Positions 34,620 through 43,661 of a DNA stretch of 64,000 bases are shown in pieces. Under the pieces are notes generated by a model. It had not been told where the DNA came from and made no database searches. It was given only the letters and a program-made list of their open reading frames with translations. This DNA comes from Streptomyces sp. NBC_00289. GTDB taxonomy: Bacteria; Actinomycetota; Actinomycetes; Streptomycetales; Streptomycetaceae. The DNA is taken from contig NZ_CP108046.1 of assembly GCF_041435115.1 (NCBI RefSeq), forward strand, positions 4,340,001-4,404,000. The letters run 5' to 3'. Numbering within the stretch: position 1 is the first letter of the stretch; each line of letters starts with the position of its first letter. Made by a program: the position numbers and the translations under genes.

Positions 34620-34635
34620 TGCCGAACTGGAAGAA

Positions 34636-34664
34636 TTGACATTCCAGGTCGCCTTCGCTGCGGA
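34636..34664 (+). promoter_or_regulatory. Possible own promoter of the putative immunity gene
   Basis: A perfect TTGACA (34636-34641) lies 17 bp before TGCGGA (34659-34664), which is a poor -10. If active, it would express the downstream gene independently of the toxin. Confidence 0.3.
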
Positions 34665-34684
34665 CGGCTCCCTCAGGAGAACCC

Positions 34685-35773
34685 TTGACCTACATTGATC
34701 CCCAGAAGCGCGCAAATGCTGAGGAAAGTGGTACTCCACACGCTCCCGAAGAAGTCATCGCCGAGTGGCACGCGCTGGCAAAGACGGTATGCCGAGAGCT
34801 GCAACACGCCGGTCTCCCCGCATACGTGGAACACCCCAACACCCTGGCCGACCGGCAGACCGGCGCGTGTGTCTCCGTCGACACCATCGACGGTCCGGCA
34901 GGCGGCGTCCACGTCAGCTGGAACGCCGGTGAATCCCTGACCGAGGCTTCCCTCGGATTCATGGAGCCGGACCGGCTCGATCTCCTGGAACCGGTGATCG
35001 AGCACGGCGCGCGGGTCGGTTCACTCATGGACGAGACAATCAAAAGCGTGCTCACGCTCGCCGGTTTCCGCACCCGTGACGCGGCCGAGCTCAACGACCT
35101 GGCCCAGGGAACCCATGTCGCGGGCCGACAGCCGAGACAGTGGTTCATCGAGTACATCCTCACGGAGGGAGTGCTCGGTCTCATCGCATCCATCCGCTCC
35201 TGCGATCCAAGCGGTGACGATTCCGGTGAGCTGTCCGGCATCAGCGTGGCGGGCAAGGCACGGCTCACCGGACGAGGCATCCGGATCATGCGGGACGGCC
35301 TGCAGCGTCTGGCGGACGACGACCGGAGGGAGGTCGCCCGCGTCTTCCGCAGGCTCGCCGGAGCGATGCACAGCCAGGACATGGTGTACAGGGGCTTCTG
35401 GAAGGCAGACCGGTCGCTGCTGGAACTACCCGACGAACTCTGCCTCCCCGCGCAGGAACCGCCGGCCCCAACCGGTACCTCGGTGACCCGGTCTCAGGTT
35501 CTCGCGGCCACGTACATGGCTCTGCTCGGCAGTATCGAACTGGCCGACGCGGACACCGTCGACGAGGATGATGCCGTCAAGATCACCGAAGGGTGGACGG
35601 GAACCCTGCTCAGACGGCTGGACCAGGCGCCCGACGAGGACCGGCAGGAGCTGATCCACCTCTTCCGACAGGCCTCCGACGAGGAGACCGCCCCCGCGCA
35701 CAAGGCGTTCGCTTCCGGTTTCCCGGAGGCCATCGGTTTGGTCGAGGAGGACGACTCAGCGACGACCACCTGA
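34685..35773 (+). CDS. Putative immunity protein for the deaminase toxin
   Basis: The 362-residue protein has no signal peptide or membrane segment and is acidic, as expected for a cytoplasmic protective partner. I do not recognise a named immunity family. The first 180 residues (HVSWNAGESLTEASLGFMEP, QWFIEYILTEGVLGLIASI) form one region. Two similar helical segments follow, LQRLADDDRREVARVFRRLA (about residues 206-225) and LRRLDQAPDEDRQELIHLFR (about residues 310-329), which suggests an internal duplication. The TTG start at 34685 has AGGAG six bases upstream. It follows the toxin by 123 bp, past a strong hairpin, and is convergent with the kinase gene. The immunity role is inferred from position alone. 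Confidence 0.6.
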   Translation: MTYIDPQKRANAEESGTPHAPEEVIAEWHALAKTVCRELQHAGLPAYVEHPNTLADRQTGACVSVDTIDGPAGGVHVSWNAGESLTEASLGFMEPDRLDLLEPVIEHGARVGSLMDETIKSVLTLAGFRTRDAAELNDLAQGTHVAGRQPRQWFIEYILTEGVLGLIASIRSCDPSGDDSGELSGISVAGKARLTGRGIRIMRDGLQRLADDDRREVARVFRRLAGAMHSQDMVYRGFWKADRSLLELPDELCLPAQEPPAPTGTSVTRSQVLAATYMALLGSIELADADTVDEDDAVKITEGWTGTLLRRLDQAPDEDRQELIHLFRQASDEETAPAHKAFASGFPEAIGLVEEDDSATTT

Positions 35774-35823
35774 GATGATCCGGCCACCGGCCACCAGTCG
35801 AGAAGGCCCGCCCTCTCACGAGT

Positions 35824-37470
35824 TCACAGCCTGGTGATGTCCAAATTCGCGATGGCCGTCTTCGCGACCTCACGGCCGCGCTCGGTGAAGTCGCCCTTGC
35901 CCGGGTAGCCGATCATGAGTTTGTACATGTCGCCTGACCTGGTCTTGTAGTAGAGGACCTGCATCTCACGGGGACGCGGATGCTGGGAGTCCGTGGTCTC
36001 GTAGACCACGGTGTTGAGGGCCGCCTTCCGGTCCCGGTACGTCGTCGGCTCGGGTTTGCTTCTGGGAGCGGGATCGGAGTCCATGTCGATGTTGTAGCTG
36101 CCGCTCTCCTTGTAGCTCGCGTCGTCGTCGTACATCTCGGCCGCAGCCGAAGCGGCGATCTCGCCGCTGGTGTTCTCGGCCCTCTTGGCCAGGGTGAGGC
36201 TGATCCAGAGGGTGCCGCTCAGATCGGTGTACTGGACCCAGTGTTCGTCCTCGGCGGCGTCGGCCTTGGGCACCGACTTCCTGTAGCCGTCCGGTACGGC
36301 CAGCTTCGCGCCCAGCGCCGTCGCGTTCTCCGTCTTCCAGCCGTCCGGCAAGGGCCCCGCGAACGGGTTCCCGGTCACCAGGAGGGCCGCCACCACGGCC
36401 GCCGCGACGACCGCCGCCCCGATCCCGATCCACCCCTTGCGGCCGAGGCGGATCTGCCTGCCGGCCGGCTCCGCGATCGGGGCGATCCGGGTGGGCGCGG
36501 GCTCCGGCGGTCGCGCGGCCTGCTCCAGCAGTCGGCGAACCTGCTCGGTGTTCGGGCGGTGGGCCGGATCCTTGTTCAGGAGGCCGTTGATGGCGTCGGC
36601 GAGCGGGCCCCTGGCCGCGTTGGGCGGGGCCGGCGTGGCGTTGAGGACGGACTGGAGGGTCGCGGGCGTGTTGGTGCGGCGGAACGGCGACACGCCCTCC
36701 GTGGCCGTGTACAGGACCACGCCCAGCGACCAGAGGTCCGAGGCCGGCCCGGGACGCTGACCCAACACCCGCTCGGGCGCGATGAATTCTGGCGAGCCGA
36801 CGAAGCCGCCGGTGTCCGTCAGGTTCGTCTCGCCCTCGATCTGGGCGATGCCGAAGTCGGTGAGGACGATCCGGTCGTTGTGGCCGAGCAGCACGTTGTC
36901 GGGCTTGACGTCGCGGTGCAGGATGCCCGCCGCGTGCGCGGCCTCCAGTGCGCCGAGCACCTCAAGGCCGATTTTCGCCGCTTCACGCGCCCCGATCGTG
37001 CCCTCCTGGAGCGCGGCGCCGAGCGAACGTCCCCGCACGAGCTCCATCACGATCCACGGCTGCCCGTCCAGGACCGCGACATCGTGCACGTTCACGACCG
37101 CCGGGTGGTCGAGCCGGGCCGCGGCTCGCGCCTCGCGGCGCATCCGCTCAAAGGCGTTGGCACGTTCGCGTTCGGGAAGATGGTCCGGCAGGCGGGGCTC
37201 CTTGACGGCGACCTCCCGGTCCATCGTCTCGTCCTTCGCCCGCCACACGGTGCCCATGCCGCCGTGACCGATCTTGTCGAGCAGCCGGTACCGCCCGGCG
37301 ATGAGCCGACCGGCACCGGGCTCCTGCGCCACCTGCTGCCCGGAAACGACCTGAGTGGGCGCGGCGTACGGATTCCCGGGGTGTGGCACGGCGGCCGGCG
37401 CACCCGGCGGTTGCAGCTCAAAACTTGTCGGCTCGTCGGGCCGGTAAGGCGCTCCCCCGTTGCTGCTCAT
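35824..37470 (-). CDS. Serine/threonine protein kinase, Hanks type, membrane-spanning
   Basis: The 548-residue protein has a kinase domain (about residues 60-320) with the Gly-rich loop IGHGGMGTV, Lys90 in VAVKE, HRDVKPDN (catalytic Asp187) and DFG (Asp205). A single transmembrane helix (346-367, WIGIGAAVVAAAVVAALLVTG) separates it from an outside domain of about 180 residues (YRKSVPKADAAEDEHWVQY and DMYKLMIGYPGKGDFTE) that is not a PASTA domain. It probably senses an external signal and phosphorylates cytoplasmic targets. The first 55 residues are Pro-rich. It is divergent from coaA and convergent with the putative immunity gene. Confidence 0.95.
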   Translation of the reverse strand: MSSNGGAPYRPDEPTSFELQPPGAPAAVPHPGNPYAAPTQVVSGQQVAQEPGAGRLIAGRYRLLDKIGHGGMGTVWRAKDETMDREVAVKEPRLPDHLPERERANAFERMRREARAAARLDHPAVVNVHDVAVLDGQPWIVMELVRGRSLGAALQEGTIGAREAAKIGLEVLGALEAAHAAGILHRDVKPDNVLLGHNDRIVLTDFGIAQIEGETNLTDTGGFVGSPEFIAPERVLGQRPGPASDLWSLGVVLYTATEGVSPFRRTNTPATLQSVLNATPAPPNAARGPLADAINGLLNKDPAHRPNTEQVRRLLEQAARPPEPAPTRIAPIAEPAGRQIRLGRKGWIGIGAAVVAAAVVAALLVTGNPFAGPLPDGWKTENATALGAKLAVPDGYRKSVPKADAAEDEHWVQYTDLSGTLWISLTLAKRAENTSGEIAASAAAEMYDDDASYKESGSYNIDMDSDPAPRSKPEPTTYRDRKAALNTVVYETTDSQHPRPREMQVLYYKTRSGDMYKLMIGYPGKGDFTERGREVAKTAIANLDITRL

Positions 37471-37665
37471 GGGTCCATCCCTACCGCGTCGAGCGCTTCG
37501 GGTTCCACCCCCGGCGCTTTCCGGTCACAGACCCGTGACGCACGACACCGTTTATGCCCCTTTTGCGGCATCGGAGGACTCCGCCCCGTTCACGGCGAGC
37601 CTGGTCACGACCCGACGTGACCCACCCCACCCCCCGCCCCGTTCAAACTCCGTTAACAATGGACT

Positions 37666-38655
37666 GTGATCTCTCCGGTCTCCCCGTTGCCCCGGAGCGC
37701 CCACCGGCACAGGCCGGAGGCGACTCCCTACGTCGACCTCACCCGAGCCGAGTGGAGCGCGCTGCGGGAGAAGACGCCGCTGCCGCTGACCGCCGAGGAG
37801 GTCGAGCGGCTGCGTGGTCTCGGCGATGTCATCGACCTCGACGAGGTGCGGGACATCTACCTCCCGCTGTCCCGCCTCCTCAATCTCTACGTCGGCGCCA
37901 CCGACGGCCTCAGAGGCGCCCTGAACACCTTCCTCGGCGAGCAGGGCTCCCAGTCCGGCACGCCCTTCGTGATAGGCGTCGCCGGCTCCGTGGCCGTCGG
38001 CAAGTCCACCGTCGCCCGTCTCCTCCAGGCCCTGCTCTCCCGCTGGCCCGAGCACCCGCGCGTCGAGCTGGTGACGACGGACGGCTTCCTGCTGCCCACC
38101 CGTGAGCTGGAGGCCCGCGGCCTGATGTCGCGCAAGGGCTTCCCGGAGTCGTACGACCGCCGCGCCCTGACGCGTTTCGTCGCCGACATCAAGGCCGGCA
38201 AGGGCGAGGTGACGGCTCCCGTCTACTCGCACCTCATCTACGACATCGTCCCCGAGCAGCGGCTCACGGTCCGCCGCCCCGACATCCTGATCGTCGAGGG
38301 CCTCAACGTGCTCCAGCCCGCCCTGCCCGGCCAGGACGGCCGCACCCGGGTCGGCCTCGCCGACTACTTCGACTTCAGCGTGTACGTCGACGCCCGCGTC
38401 GAGGACATCGAGCGCTGGTACCTCAACCGGTTCAAGAAGCTGCGCGCGACCGCCTTCCAGGACCCGTCCTCATACTTCCGCAAGTACACCCAGGTCTCCG
38501 AGGACGAGGCCCTCGACTACGCCCGTACGACCTGGCGCACGATCAACCGCCAGAACCTGGTCGAGAACGTGGCCCCGACCCGCGGCCGCGCCACCCTCAT
38601 CGTCCGCAAGGGCCCGGACCACAAGGTGCAGCGGCTGAGCCTGCGCAAGCTGTAG
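37666..38655 (+). CDS. coaA: Type I pantothenate kinase
   Basis: The 329-residue enzyme phosphorylates pantothenate, the first step of CoA synthesis. It has the P-loop GSVAVGKST (residues 107-115), [29 protein letters not shown], the conserved [11 protein letters not shown] and the pantothenate-pocket segment [17 protein letters not shown]. The length is typical. The GTG at 37666 is preferred; TAACAAT just upstream suggests a leaderless or short-leader transcript. It is divergent from the kinase gene and followed 40 bp later by a DUF389 gene on the same strand. Confidence 0.96.
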   Translation: MISPVSPLPRSAHRHRPEATPYVDLTRAEWSALREKTPLPLTAEEVERLRGLGDVIDLDEVRDIYLPLSRLLNLYVGATDGLRGALNTFLGEQGSQSGTPFVIGVAGSVAVGKSTVARLLQALLSRWPEHPRVELVTTDGFLLPTRELEARGLMSRKGFPESYDRRALTRFVADIKAGKGEVTAPVYSHLIYDIVPEQRLTVRRPDILIVEGLNVLQPALPGQDGRTRVGLADYFDFSVYVDARVEDIERWYLNRFKKLRATAFQDPSSYFRKYTQVSEDEALDYARTTWRTINRQNLVENVAPTRGRATLIVRKGPDHKVQRLSLRKL

Positions 38656-38695
38656 GCGGCTCCGGCGCCGTGGAGGGGGCATGTAGAAATGACCC

Positions 38696-39628
38696 ATGCT
38701 GCATCTGCGCCTGATCACACCGTCCGACCGGACCGACGACGTGGTCCGCCTGATCGAGAAGACGGTCGGCACCACGCATGTCGTCGTGCTGCCGGGCGCC
38801 GCCCGCAACCCCGCCGGAGACGTGGTGCTGTGCGACGTGGCACGCGAGGCGGGTGACCAACTCCTCACCGGTCTACAGGAGTTGGGCATCGACGCCACCG
38901 GATCCATCGCCGTCGAGAACATCGACCTGTCGCTGTCCAAGCGTGCCGACAAGGCCGAGGCGGAGGCCCCCGGCGAGGGCGCGGACGCGGTGCTGTGGGA
39001 GCACCTGACGGACGCCACGCACGAGGAGTCGACCCTCTCGGTCACCTACGTCGCCTTCATCACCCTCGCCACGATGATCGCGGCCTGTGGTGTGGTGCTC
39101 GACAACGCGATCCTGATCGTCGGCGCGATGGCGGTCGGGCCCGAGTTCGGCCCCCTCGCGGGCATTTGCACCGCGGTGGTGCGGCGGGCCCCGCGTCTGG
39201 CGCTGCGCTCGCTCATCGCCCTGCTCGTCGGGTTCGCGGCGGCCATGGTGATCACGGCGGGCTTCAGCCTCTTCATGGACGCCGTAGGCCTGTTCAGCAA
39301 GGCCCAGTTGGAAGCCGAACGCCCCAACACCGGCTTCATCTACGCCCCCGACTGGTTCTCGTTCGTCGTGGCCGTCCTCGCCGGGGCCGCCGGCACCCTC
39401 TCCCTGACGTCCGCCAAGTCGGGCGCCCTGGTCGGCGTCGCCATCTCGGTGACGACCGTCCCGGCCGCCGCCAACGCGGCCGTGGCCCTGACCTACGGCG
39501 ACACCAACCAGACCTGGCACTCGACGGAACAGCTCCTGCTGAACCTGGTGGGCATCATCCTGGCGGGAACGCTCACCCTGCTGATGCAGAAGTGGTTCTG
39601 GGCCCGCCAGCGTGCCAAGACGCTCTAG
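38696..39628 (+). CDS. DUF389 family membrane protein
   Basis: The 310-residue protein has an N-terminal cytoplasmic alpha/beta domain (residues 1-100, MLHLRLITPSDRTDDVVRLI) and a C-terminal DUF389 membrane domain. That domain contains TYVAFITLATMIAACGVVLD, ILIVGAMAVGPEFGPLAGIC, SLIALLVGFAAAMVITAG and NLVGIILAGTLTLLMQKWF. DUF389 proteins (TIGR00341-type) are integral membrane proteins of unknown function. The start at 38696 has a TAGAAAT box close upstream and no clear ribosome-binding site. It is followed by a bidirectional terminator and convergent glmM. Confidence 0.88.
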   Translation: MLHLRLITPSDRTDDVVRLIEKTVGTTHVVVLPGAARNPAGDVVLCDVAREAGDQLLTGLQELGIDATGSIAVENIDLSLSKRADKAEAEAPGEGADAVLWEHLTDATHEESTLSVTYVAFITLATMIAACGVVLDNAILIVGAMAVGPEFGPLAGICTAVVRRAPRLALRSLIALLVGFAAAMVITAGFSLFMDAVGLFSKAQLEAERPNTGFIYAPDWFSFVVAVLAGAAGTLSLTSAKSGALVGVAISVTTVPAAANAAVALTYGDTNQTWHSTEQLLLNLVGIILAGTLTLLMQKWFWARQRAKTL

Positions 39629-39638
39629 CCGACGACGC

Positions 39639-39684
39639 CCGGGGCGGGGGAACCGGGCGACAAGCCCCCGGCCCCCCGCCCCGG
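39639..39684. terminator. Bidirectional terminator between the DUF389 gene and glmM
   Basis: CCGGGGCGGGGG at 39639-39650 pairs with CCCCCGCCCCGG at 39673-39684, a 12-bp stem with a 22-base internal loop. It lies between convergent stop codons. Confidence 0.78.
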
Positions 39685-39704
39685 AACGTCCACCCTCAAC
39701 GCCC

Positions 39705-41063
39705 TCAGCCCAGGGCGGACTTCACCACATCGGCCAGCCTTCCGGCCACCGACCGAGCCTGGTCGATGTCCGCGGCCTCGACCATGACCCGCACCAACTG
39801 CTCGGTCCCCGAAGGCCGCAGCAGCACCCGTCCCGTCGCCCCCAGCTCCCGCTCGGCCTCGCCGACGGCGGCGGCGAGCTCGGCGGAGTTCCCGACCCGG
39901 GTCCGGTCCACGTCCGGCACGTTGATCAGTACCTGCGGCAACCGCTCCATGACGCCGGCGAGGTCCCGCAGCGAACGCCCGGTCTGCGCGACCCGGGCGG
40001 CCAGCAGCAGTCCGGTCAGCGTGCCGTCACCGGTCGTCGCGTGATCCAGGATGATCACGTGTCCGGACTGCTCGCCGCCGAGGGCGTAGTCGTGCTCCTT
40101 CATCTCCTCCAGCACGTACCGGTCGCCGACGGCGGTCTGGACGATCTTGAGCCCTGCCCGCTCCATCGCCAGCTTGAAGCCCAGATTCGACATGACCGTC
40201 GCGACAACGGTGTCGGAGCGCAGTGCGGAACGCTCCCGCATCGCAAGCGCGAGTACGGCCATGATCTGGTCGCCGTCCACCTCCTCACCGGTGTGGTCGA
40301 CGGCGAGGCAGCGGTCGGCGTCCCCGTCGTGCGCGATGCCGAGGTCGGCCCCGTGCGCGACGACGGCGGCCTTCAGCGGCCCGAGGTGGGTGGAGCCGAT
40401 GCCGTCGTTGATGTTGAGTCCGTCCGGCTCGGCACCGATCGTGACGACCTCGGCACCGGCGCGGGTGAAGGCCTCCGGCGAGACGAGGGCGGCCGCACCG
40501 TGCGCCTCGTCGAGGACGATCTTCAAACCGTCCAGCCGGTTCGGCAGCACGCCGAGGAGGTGCGCGACGTACCGCTCGGACCCCTCGTCGTACGACCGGA
40601 CCCGTCCCACGCCCGCGCCCGTCGGCCGGTCCCAGGGGGCGCCGGTGCGGTGCTCCTCGTAGACGGCCTCGATCCGCTCCTCCAGCTCGTCGTCGAGCTT
40701 GTGCCCGCCGCGGGCGAGGAACTTGATGCCGTTGTCAGGCATCGCGTTGTGGCTGGCCGACAGCATCACGCCGAGGTCGGCGCCGAGCGCGCCCGTGAGA
40801 TACGCCACCGCCGGCGTCGGCAGCACGCCGACGCTGAGCACGTCCACGCCCGCGCTGGCGAGGCCGGCGACCACGGCGGCCTCCAGGAACTCCCCCGACG
40901 CGCGTGGGTCCCGACCGACCACGGCGGTCGGCCGGTGGCCCTCGAAGGTGCCCGCCTCGGCCAGTACGTGCGCCGCGGCGACGGAGAGGCCGAGCGCCAA
41001 CTCAGCCGTCAGATCCGCGTTGGCGACACCGCGCACGCCGTCCGTGCCGAAGAGTCGTCCCAC
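39705..41063 (-). CDS. glmM: Phosphoglucosamine mutase
   Basis: The 452-residue enzyme converts glucosamine-6-phosphate to glucosamine-1-phosphate for UDP-GlcNAc, one step after GlmS. The catalytic phosphoserine is Ser104 in [13 protein letters not shown]; the magnesium loop is [13 protein letters not shown]; the sugar-binding motif GGEQSGHVI and the phosphate-binding [12 protein letters not shown] complete the set. The length is normal. The start at 41063 gives [12 protein letters not shown], the family opening. It is the first gene downstream of rplM-rpsI on the same strand, but a strong terminator at 41272 separates them, so it probably has its own promoter. Confidence 0.97.
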   Translation of the reverse strand: MGRLFGTDGVRGVANADLTAELALGLSVAAAHVLAEAGTFEGHRPTAVVGRDPRASGEFLEAAVVAGLASAGVDVLSVGVLPTPAVAYLTGALGADLGVMLSASHNAMPDNGIKFLARGGHKLDDELEERIEAVYEEHRTGAPWDRPTGAGVGRVRSYDEGSERYVAHLLGVLPNRLDGLKIVLDEAHGAAALVSPEAFTRAGAEVVTIGAEPDGLNINDGIGSTHLGPLKAAVVAHGADLGIAHDGDADRCLAVDHTGEEVDGDQIMAVLALAMRERSALRSDTVVATVMSNLGFKLAMERAGLKIVQTAVGDRYVLEEMKEHDYALGGEQSGHVIILDHATTGDGTLTGLLLAARVAQTGRSLRDLAGVMERLPQVLINVPDVDRTRVGNSAELAAAVGEAERELGATGRVLLRPSGTEQLVRVMVEAADIDQARSVAGRLADVVKSALG

Positions 41064-41221
41064 TTGTCCTCCTGAGAAAGCATCAGTTCGGAAGTCCGGA
41101 AGCCGTCCGGTGCGTTCGGGCCGCCAACGCCCTCCACCTCCCTCGACGGTGTCGAAGGTCTCGATGGAATCGCCGCCGGTGACTTCCGCATCCCAGGCAT
41201 TCCATGCCCGAACATCCGATC

Positions 41222-41246
41222 ACACAAGACTTTGAGCGTCTTGTGT
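41222..41246. promoter_or_regulatory. Inverted repeat in the glmM upstream region
   Basis: ACACAAGAC at 41222-41230 and GTCTTGTGT at 41238-41246 form a 9-bp stem with a seven-base loop. It lies between the rpsI terminator and glmM, about 160 bp before the glmM start. It could be an operator or an early-leader hairpin. Confidence 0.5.
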
Positions 41247-41271
41247 CGTTATACGCCCAGCCTGTGATAAA

Positions 41272-41313
41272 CGAACGCCCCGGCGGCACAGTGGCGTGCC
41301 GCCGGGGCGTTCG
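41272..41313. terminator. Terminator of the rplM-rpsI operon
   Basis: CGAACGCCCCGGCGGCAC at 41272-41289 and its perfect 18-bp complement at 41296-41313 enclose a six-base loop. It lies 24 bp beyond the rpsI stop and is the strongest simple hairpin in the window. Confidence 0.93.
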
Positions 41314-41336
41314 GACTACGTACAGGGCAGCAGCGA

Positions 41337-41867
41337 TTAACGCTTGCTGTACTGCGGAGCCTTGCGGGCCTTCTTGAGACCGGCCTTCTTGCGCTCGACC
41401 GCACGGTCGTCGCGCTTGAGGAAGCCGGCCTTCTTGAGGGCGCCACGGTTGTTGTCGACGTCGGCCTCGTTCAGCGCGCGGGCGACACCGAGACGGAGCG
41501 CACCGGCCTGACCGGAGACGCCACCACCCGAGATGCGGGCGACGACGTCGTAACGGCCCTCGAGCTCGAGCACCTTGAAGGGCTCGTTGACTTCCTGCTG
41601 GTGCACCTTGTTGGGGAAGTAGTCCTCAAGGGTGCGACCGTTGATCTTCCACTTGCCGGTGCCCGGGACGATCCGGACGCGGGCGATGGCGTTCTTGCGA
41701 CGGCCCAGGCCGGCGGCCGGCTGGGGGTCGCCGAAGCGGCCGGCCAGCGACTCCGAGGTGTACTCGCCCTCGACGGGCACCTCGGACTCGGTGGTGTAGC
41801 TCTCCACGTCCACGTTCTCGACGTCGGCGGTCTCGTCGAGCGGCTGCTCAACAGTGGTCTCGGCCAC
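41337..41867 (-). CDS. rpsI: 30S ribosomal protein S9
   Basis: The 176-residue protein ends in the universal S9 tail APQYSKR, which reaches the P-site tRNA, and shows [14 protein letters not shown] (about residues 53-66) and the [19 protein letters not shown] motif. It is about 45 residues longer than the Escherichia coli protein (130) because of an acidic N-terminal extension rich in Glu and Val, a feature of actinobacterial S9. It is the second gene of rplM-rpsI, 42 bp after rplM, and is followed by a strong terminator. Confidence 0.98.
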   Translation of the reverse strand: MAETTVEQPLDETADVENVDVESYTTESEVPVEGEYTSESLAGRFGDPQPAAGLGRRKNAIARVRIVPGTGKWKINGRTLEDYFPNKVHQQEVNEPFKVLELEGRYDVVARISGGGVSGQAGALRLGVARALNEADVDNNRGALKKAGFLKRDDRAVERKKAGLKKARKAPQYSKR

Positions 41868-41909
41868 GATTCTCCTCAGGCTTCTCTACGTCTTAGGGGG
41901 TGGCCGGAA

Positions 41910-42353
41910 CTACTGCGCGACCTGGGTGATCTCGAACGGCACCGGCTGCTGGGCAGCGTGCGGGTGCTGGTCGCCCGAGTAGACCTTCAGCTTCGAGAGG
42001 CACTGACGGCCCAGGGTGTTCTTGGGGATCATGCCCTTGATGGCCTTCTCGACGGCCTTCTCGGGGTTCTTCGCCAGCAGCTCGTCGTAGCGGACGGAGC
42101 GCAGACCACCCGGGTAACCGGAGTGGCGGTACGCCAGCTTCTGGGTCTTCTTGTTGCCGGTGAGGTGCACCTTGTCGGCGTTGATGATGATGACGAAGTC
42201 ACCAGCATCGACGTGGGGCGCATAGATCGGCTTGTGCTTGCCCCGCAGGATGTTCGCGGCAGTGGTCGCCAGACGACCCAGGACGACATCCTGGGCGTCG
42301 ATGACGTACCACTGGCGAGTGATGTCGCCGGGCTTGGGGCTGAACGTACGCAC
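41910..42353 (-). CDS. rplM: 50S ribosomal protein L13
   Basis: The 147-residue protein is L13, an early assembly protein of the large subunit. It opens [20 protein letters not shown] and has [20 protein letters not shown] and the C-terminal [20 protein letters not shown]. The length is close to the Escherichia coli 142. It is the first gene of rplM-rpsI, with a vegetative promoter (42533-42562) and a leader of about 170 bases. Confidence 0.98.
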   Translation of the reverse strand: MRTFSPKPGDITRQWYVIDAQDVVLGRLATTAANILRGKHKPIYAPHVDAGDFVIIINADKVHLTGNKKTQKLAYRHSGYPGGLRSVRYDELLAKNPEKAVEKAIKGMIPKNTLGRQCLSKLKVYSGDQHPHAAQQPVPFEITQVAQ

Positions 42354-42759
42354 GGTCGTAGCCTTCGCTTCTTCAGTGAGTGGGTCCTGACATGGCCACC
42401 ACGGACGATGTACGACAGCCCTGGCGGACCTCGGTGACGCAACCGAGTCCTGCCGCTGGTCATCGGCCCGGTGGACCGGTGTAAGGGCCCCTCACGTGAG
42501 AATGAGCAAGCCAATACACATAACGAACAAGCAGGATACCTTCGGGGACCCGGACGGGTCAAAACGCGGGATCTCTGCTGGCGCCCAGCCTACCGGCCCC
42601 ACCCCCCGACCGCCGAACCGCGAGCCCGCTGGGACCACTGAGACGCCTGTGACCTGCGACAACAGTAGATCTGTGTGACAGGTGGGACGCGGAGAGTAAC
42701 CCCGTCCTTCACATACGGGCAGCACAACGGAACCCGTTCCCCCGTCTAAGATGCGGCCC
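42354..42759. other. Gene-free interval between rplM and the divergent membrane protein gene
   Basis: About 400 bases without a credible gene. It holds the rplM promoter and a leader of about 170 bases on the minus strand, and the leaderless promoter of the gene at 42760 on the plus strand. Confidence 0.7.
42533..42562 (-). promoter_or_regulatory. rplM-rpsI promoter
   Basis: On the minus strand TTGACC (42562-42557) and TATCCT (42538-42533) are 18 bp apart, a good vegetative promoter. The start site would lie near 42526, giving a leader of about 170 bases that could carry L13-type autoregulation. Confidence 0.72.
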
Positions 42760-42760
42760 A
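42747..42760 (+). promoter_or_regulatory. Leaderless -10 element of the membrane protein gene
   Basis: TAAGAT at 42747-42752, seven bases, then the ATG at 42760. No ribosome-binding site is present. Confidence 0.55.
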
Positions 42761-43644
42761 TGAGCTTCGGGCAGGGGGGACCCCAGTCCCAGTGGGATCC
42801 ATGGAAACCGAATTCCCAGCAGCAGCCGTGGCACAGCGGCACCGACCAGACGCCGGACTGGGCCGCGCTGGCGGAGGCGTCCGAGACGCGTAACCGGCGC
42901 CGTCGGCTGCTGTTCATAGGCGGCGGCGCGCTCGCCACCGTGGCGATAGGCGCCGCCGTGGCGATGGCCGTGGTGGACGCGGGAGGCGGTGACGAGGCGT
43001 CCGGCAGGCCGAACTCGCAACTGCCCTCGACCGCGGACATCCCGAGCGCGTCCAGCACAACGGCCCCGTCGTTCGCCCCGACCAGCGCGCCGCCCCCGCT
43101 GGACCCCAGGGAATTCATCGCCAGCAAGGGCAAGGACACGGCGCCGATCGGCCCGGACATCCTCTTCCCGGGCACGCAGCTGACCGTGGGCGAGACCGTG
43201 TACAAGAAGGGCCCGACGGCCGACACGAAGAACTGCGCGAGCGCCGCCCGGGGCACCCTCGCCAAGGTCCTCACCGGCAACAAGTGCACCCGCCTGATGC
43301 GCGTCACGTACACCAAGGACGGCATCGCCGTGACGGTCGGCGTGGCCCTCTTCGACACCGAGGCGCAGGCGACCAAGGCCAAGGGCGAGGCCGACAACAA
43401 GAGCATCGTCGCGTCGCTGGCCGGCAAGGGCGTCAAGGCGTTCTGCAACTCCGCCGTCTGCCGTTCGACCACCAACTCCTACGGCCGCTACGCCTACTTC
43501 ACGATCGCCGGCTTCACCAGCGGCAAGGACGTGACGACGAAGGACACGAAGGTCTTCTCGACCGGCGACGACCTGGCCGAGTTCTCCTTCCGCCAGATCC
43601 GCCGCCGCGGTGAGGCCCAGGCGTCGGCCGCGGCCGTCGGCTAG
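42760..43644 (+). CDS. Membrane-anchored protein of unknown function
   Basis: The 294-residue protein has a cytoplasmic head (MSFGQGGPQSQWDPWKPNSQ), a transmembrane helix (about residues 46-71, LLFIGGGALATVAIGAAVAM), a Ser/Pro-rich linker and an external domain of about 190 residues. That domain contains NCASAARGTLAKVL, KCTRLMRVTYTKDGIAVTVG and FCNSAVCRSTTNSYGRYAYF with several Cys, probably in disulfides. I do not recognise a named family; similar proteins are common in Streptomyces. The ATG at 42760 is preferred to the one at 42751 because of the leaderless promoter. It is convergent with truA. Confidence 0.78.
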   Translation: MSFGQGGPQSQWDPWKPNSQQQPWHSGTDQTPDWAALAEASETRNRRRRLLFIGGGALATVAIGAAVAMAVVDAGGGDEASGRPNSQLPSTADIPSASSTTAPSFAPTSAPPPLDPREFIASKGKDTAPIGPDILFPGTQLTVGETVYKKGPTADTKNCASAARGTLAKVLTGNKCTRLMRVTYTKDGIAVTVGVALFDTEAQATKAKGEADNKSIVASLAGKGVKAFCNSAVCRSTTNSYGRYAYFTIAGFTSGKDVTTKDTKVFSTGDDLAEFSFRQIRRRGEAQASAAAVG

Positions 43645-43661
43645 GGCGACCGGGGCCGGAC

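Noticed and set aside
35980..37620. Open frame antisense to the kinase gene (546 codons)
   Set aside because: It has no domain and lies wholly on the opposite strand of a clear Hanks kinase.
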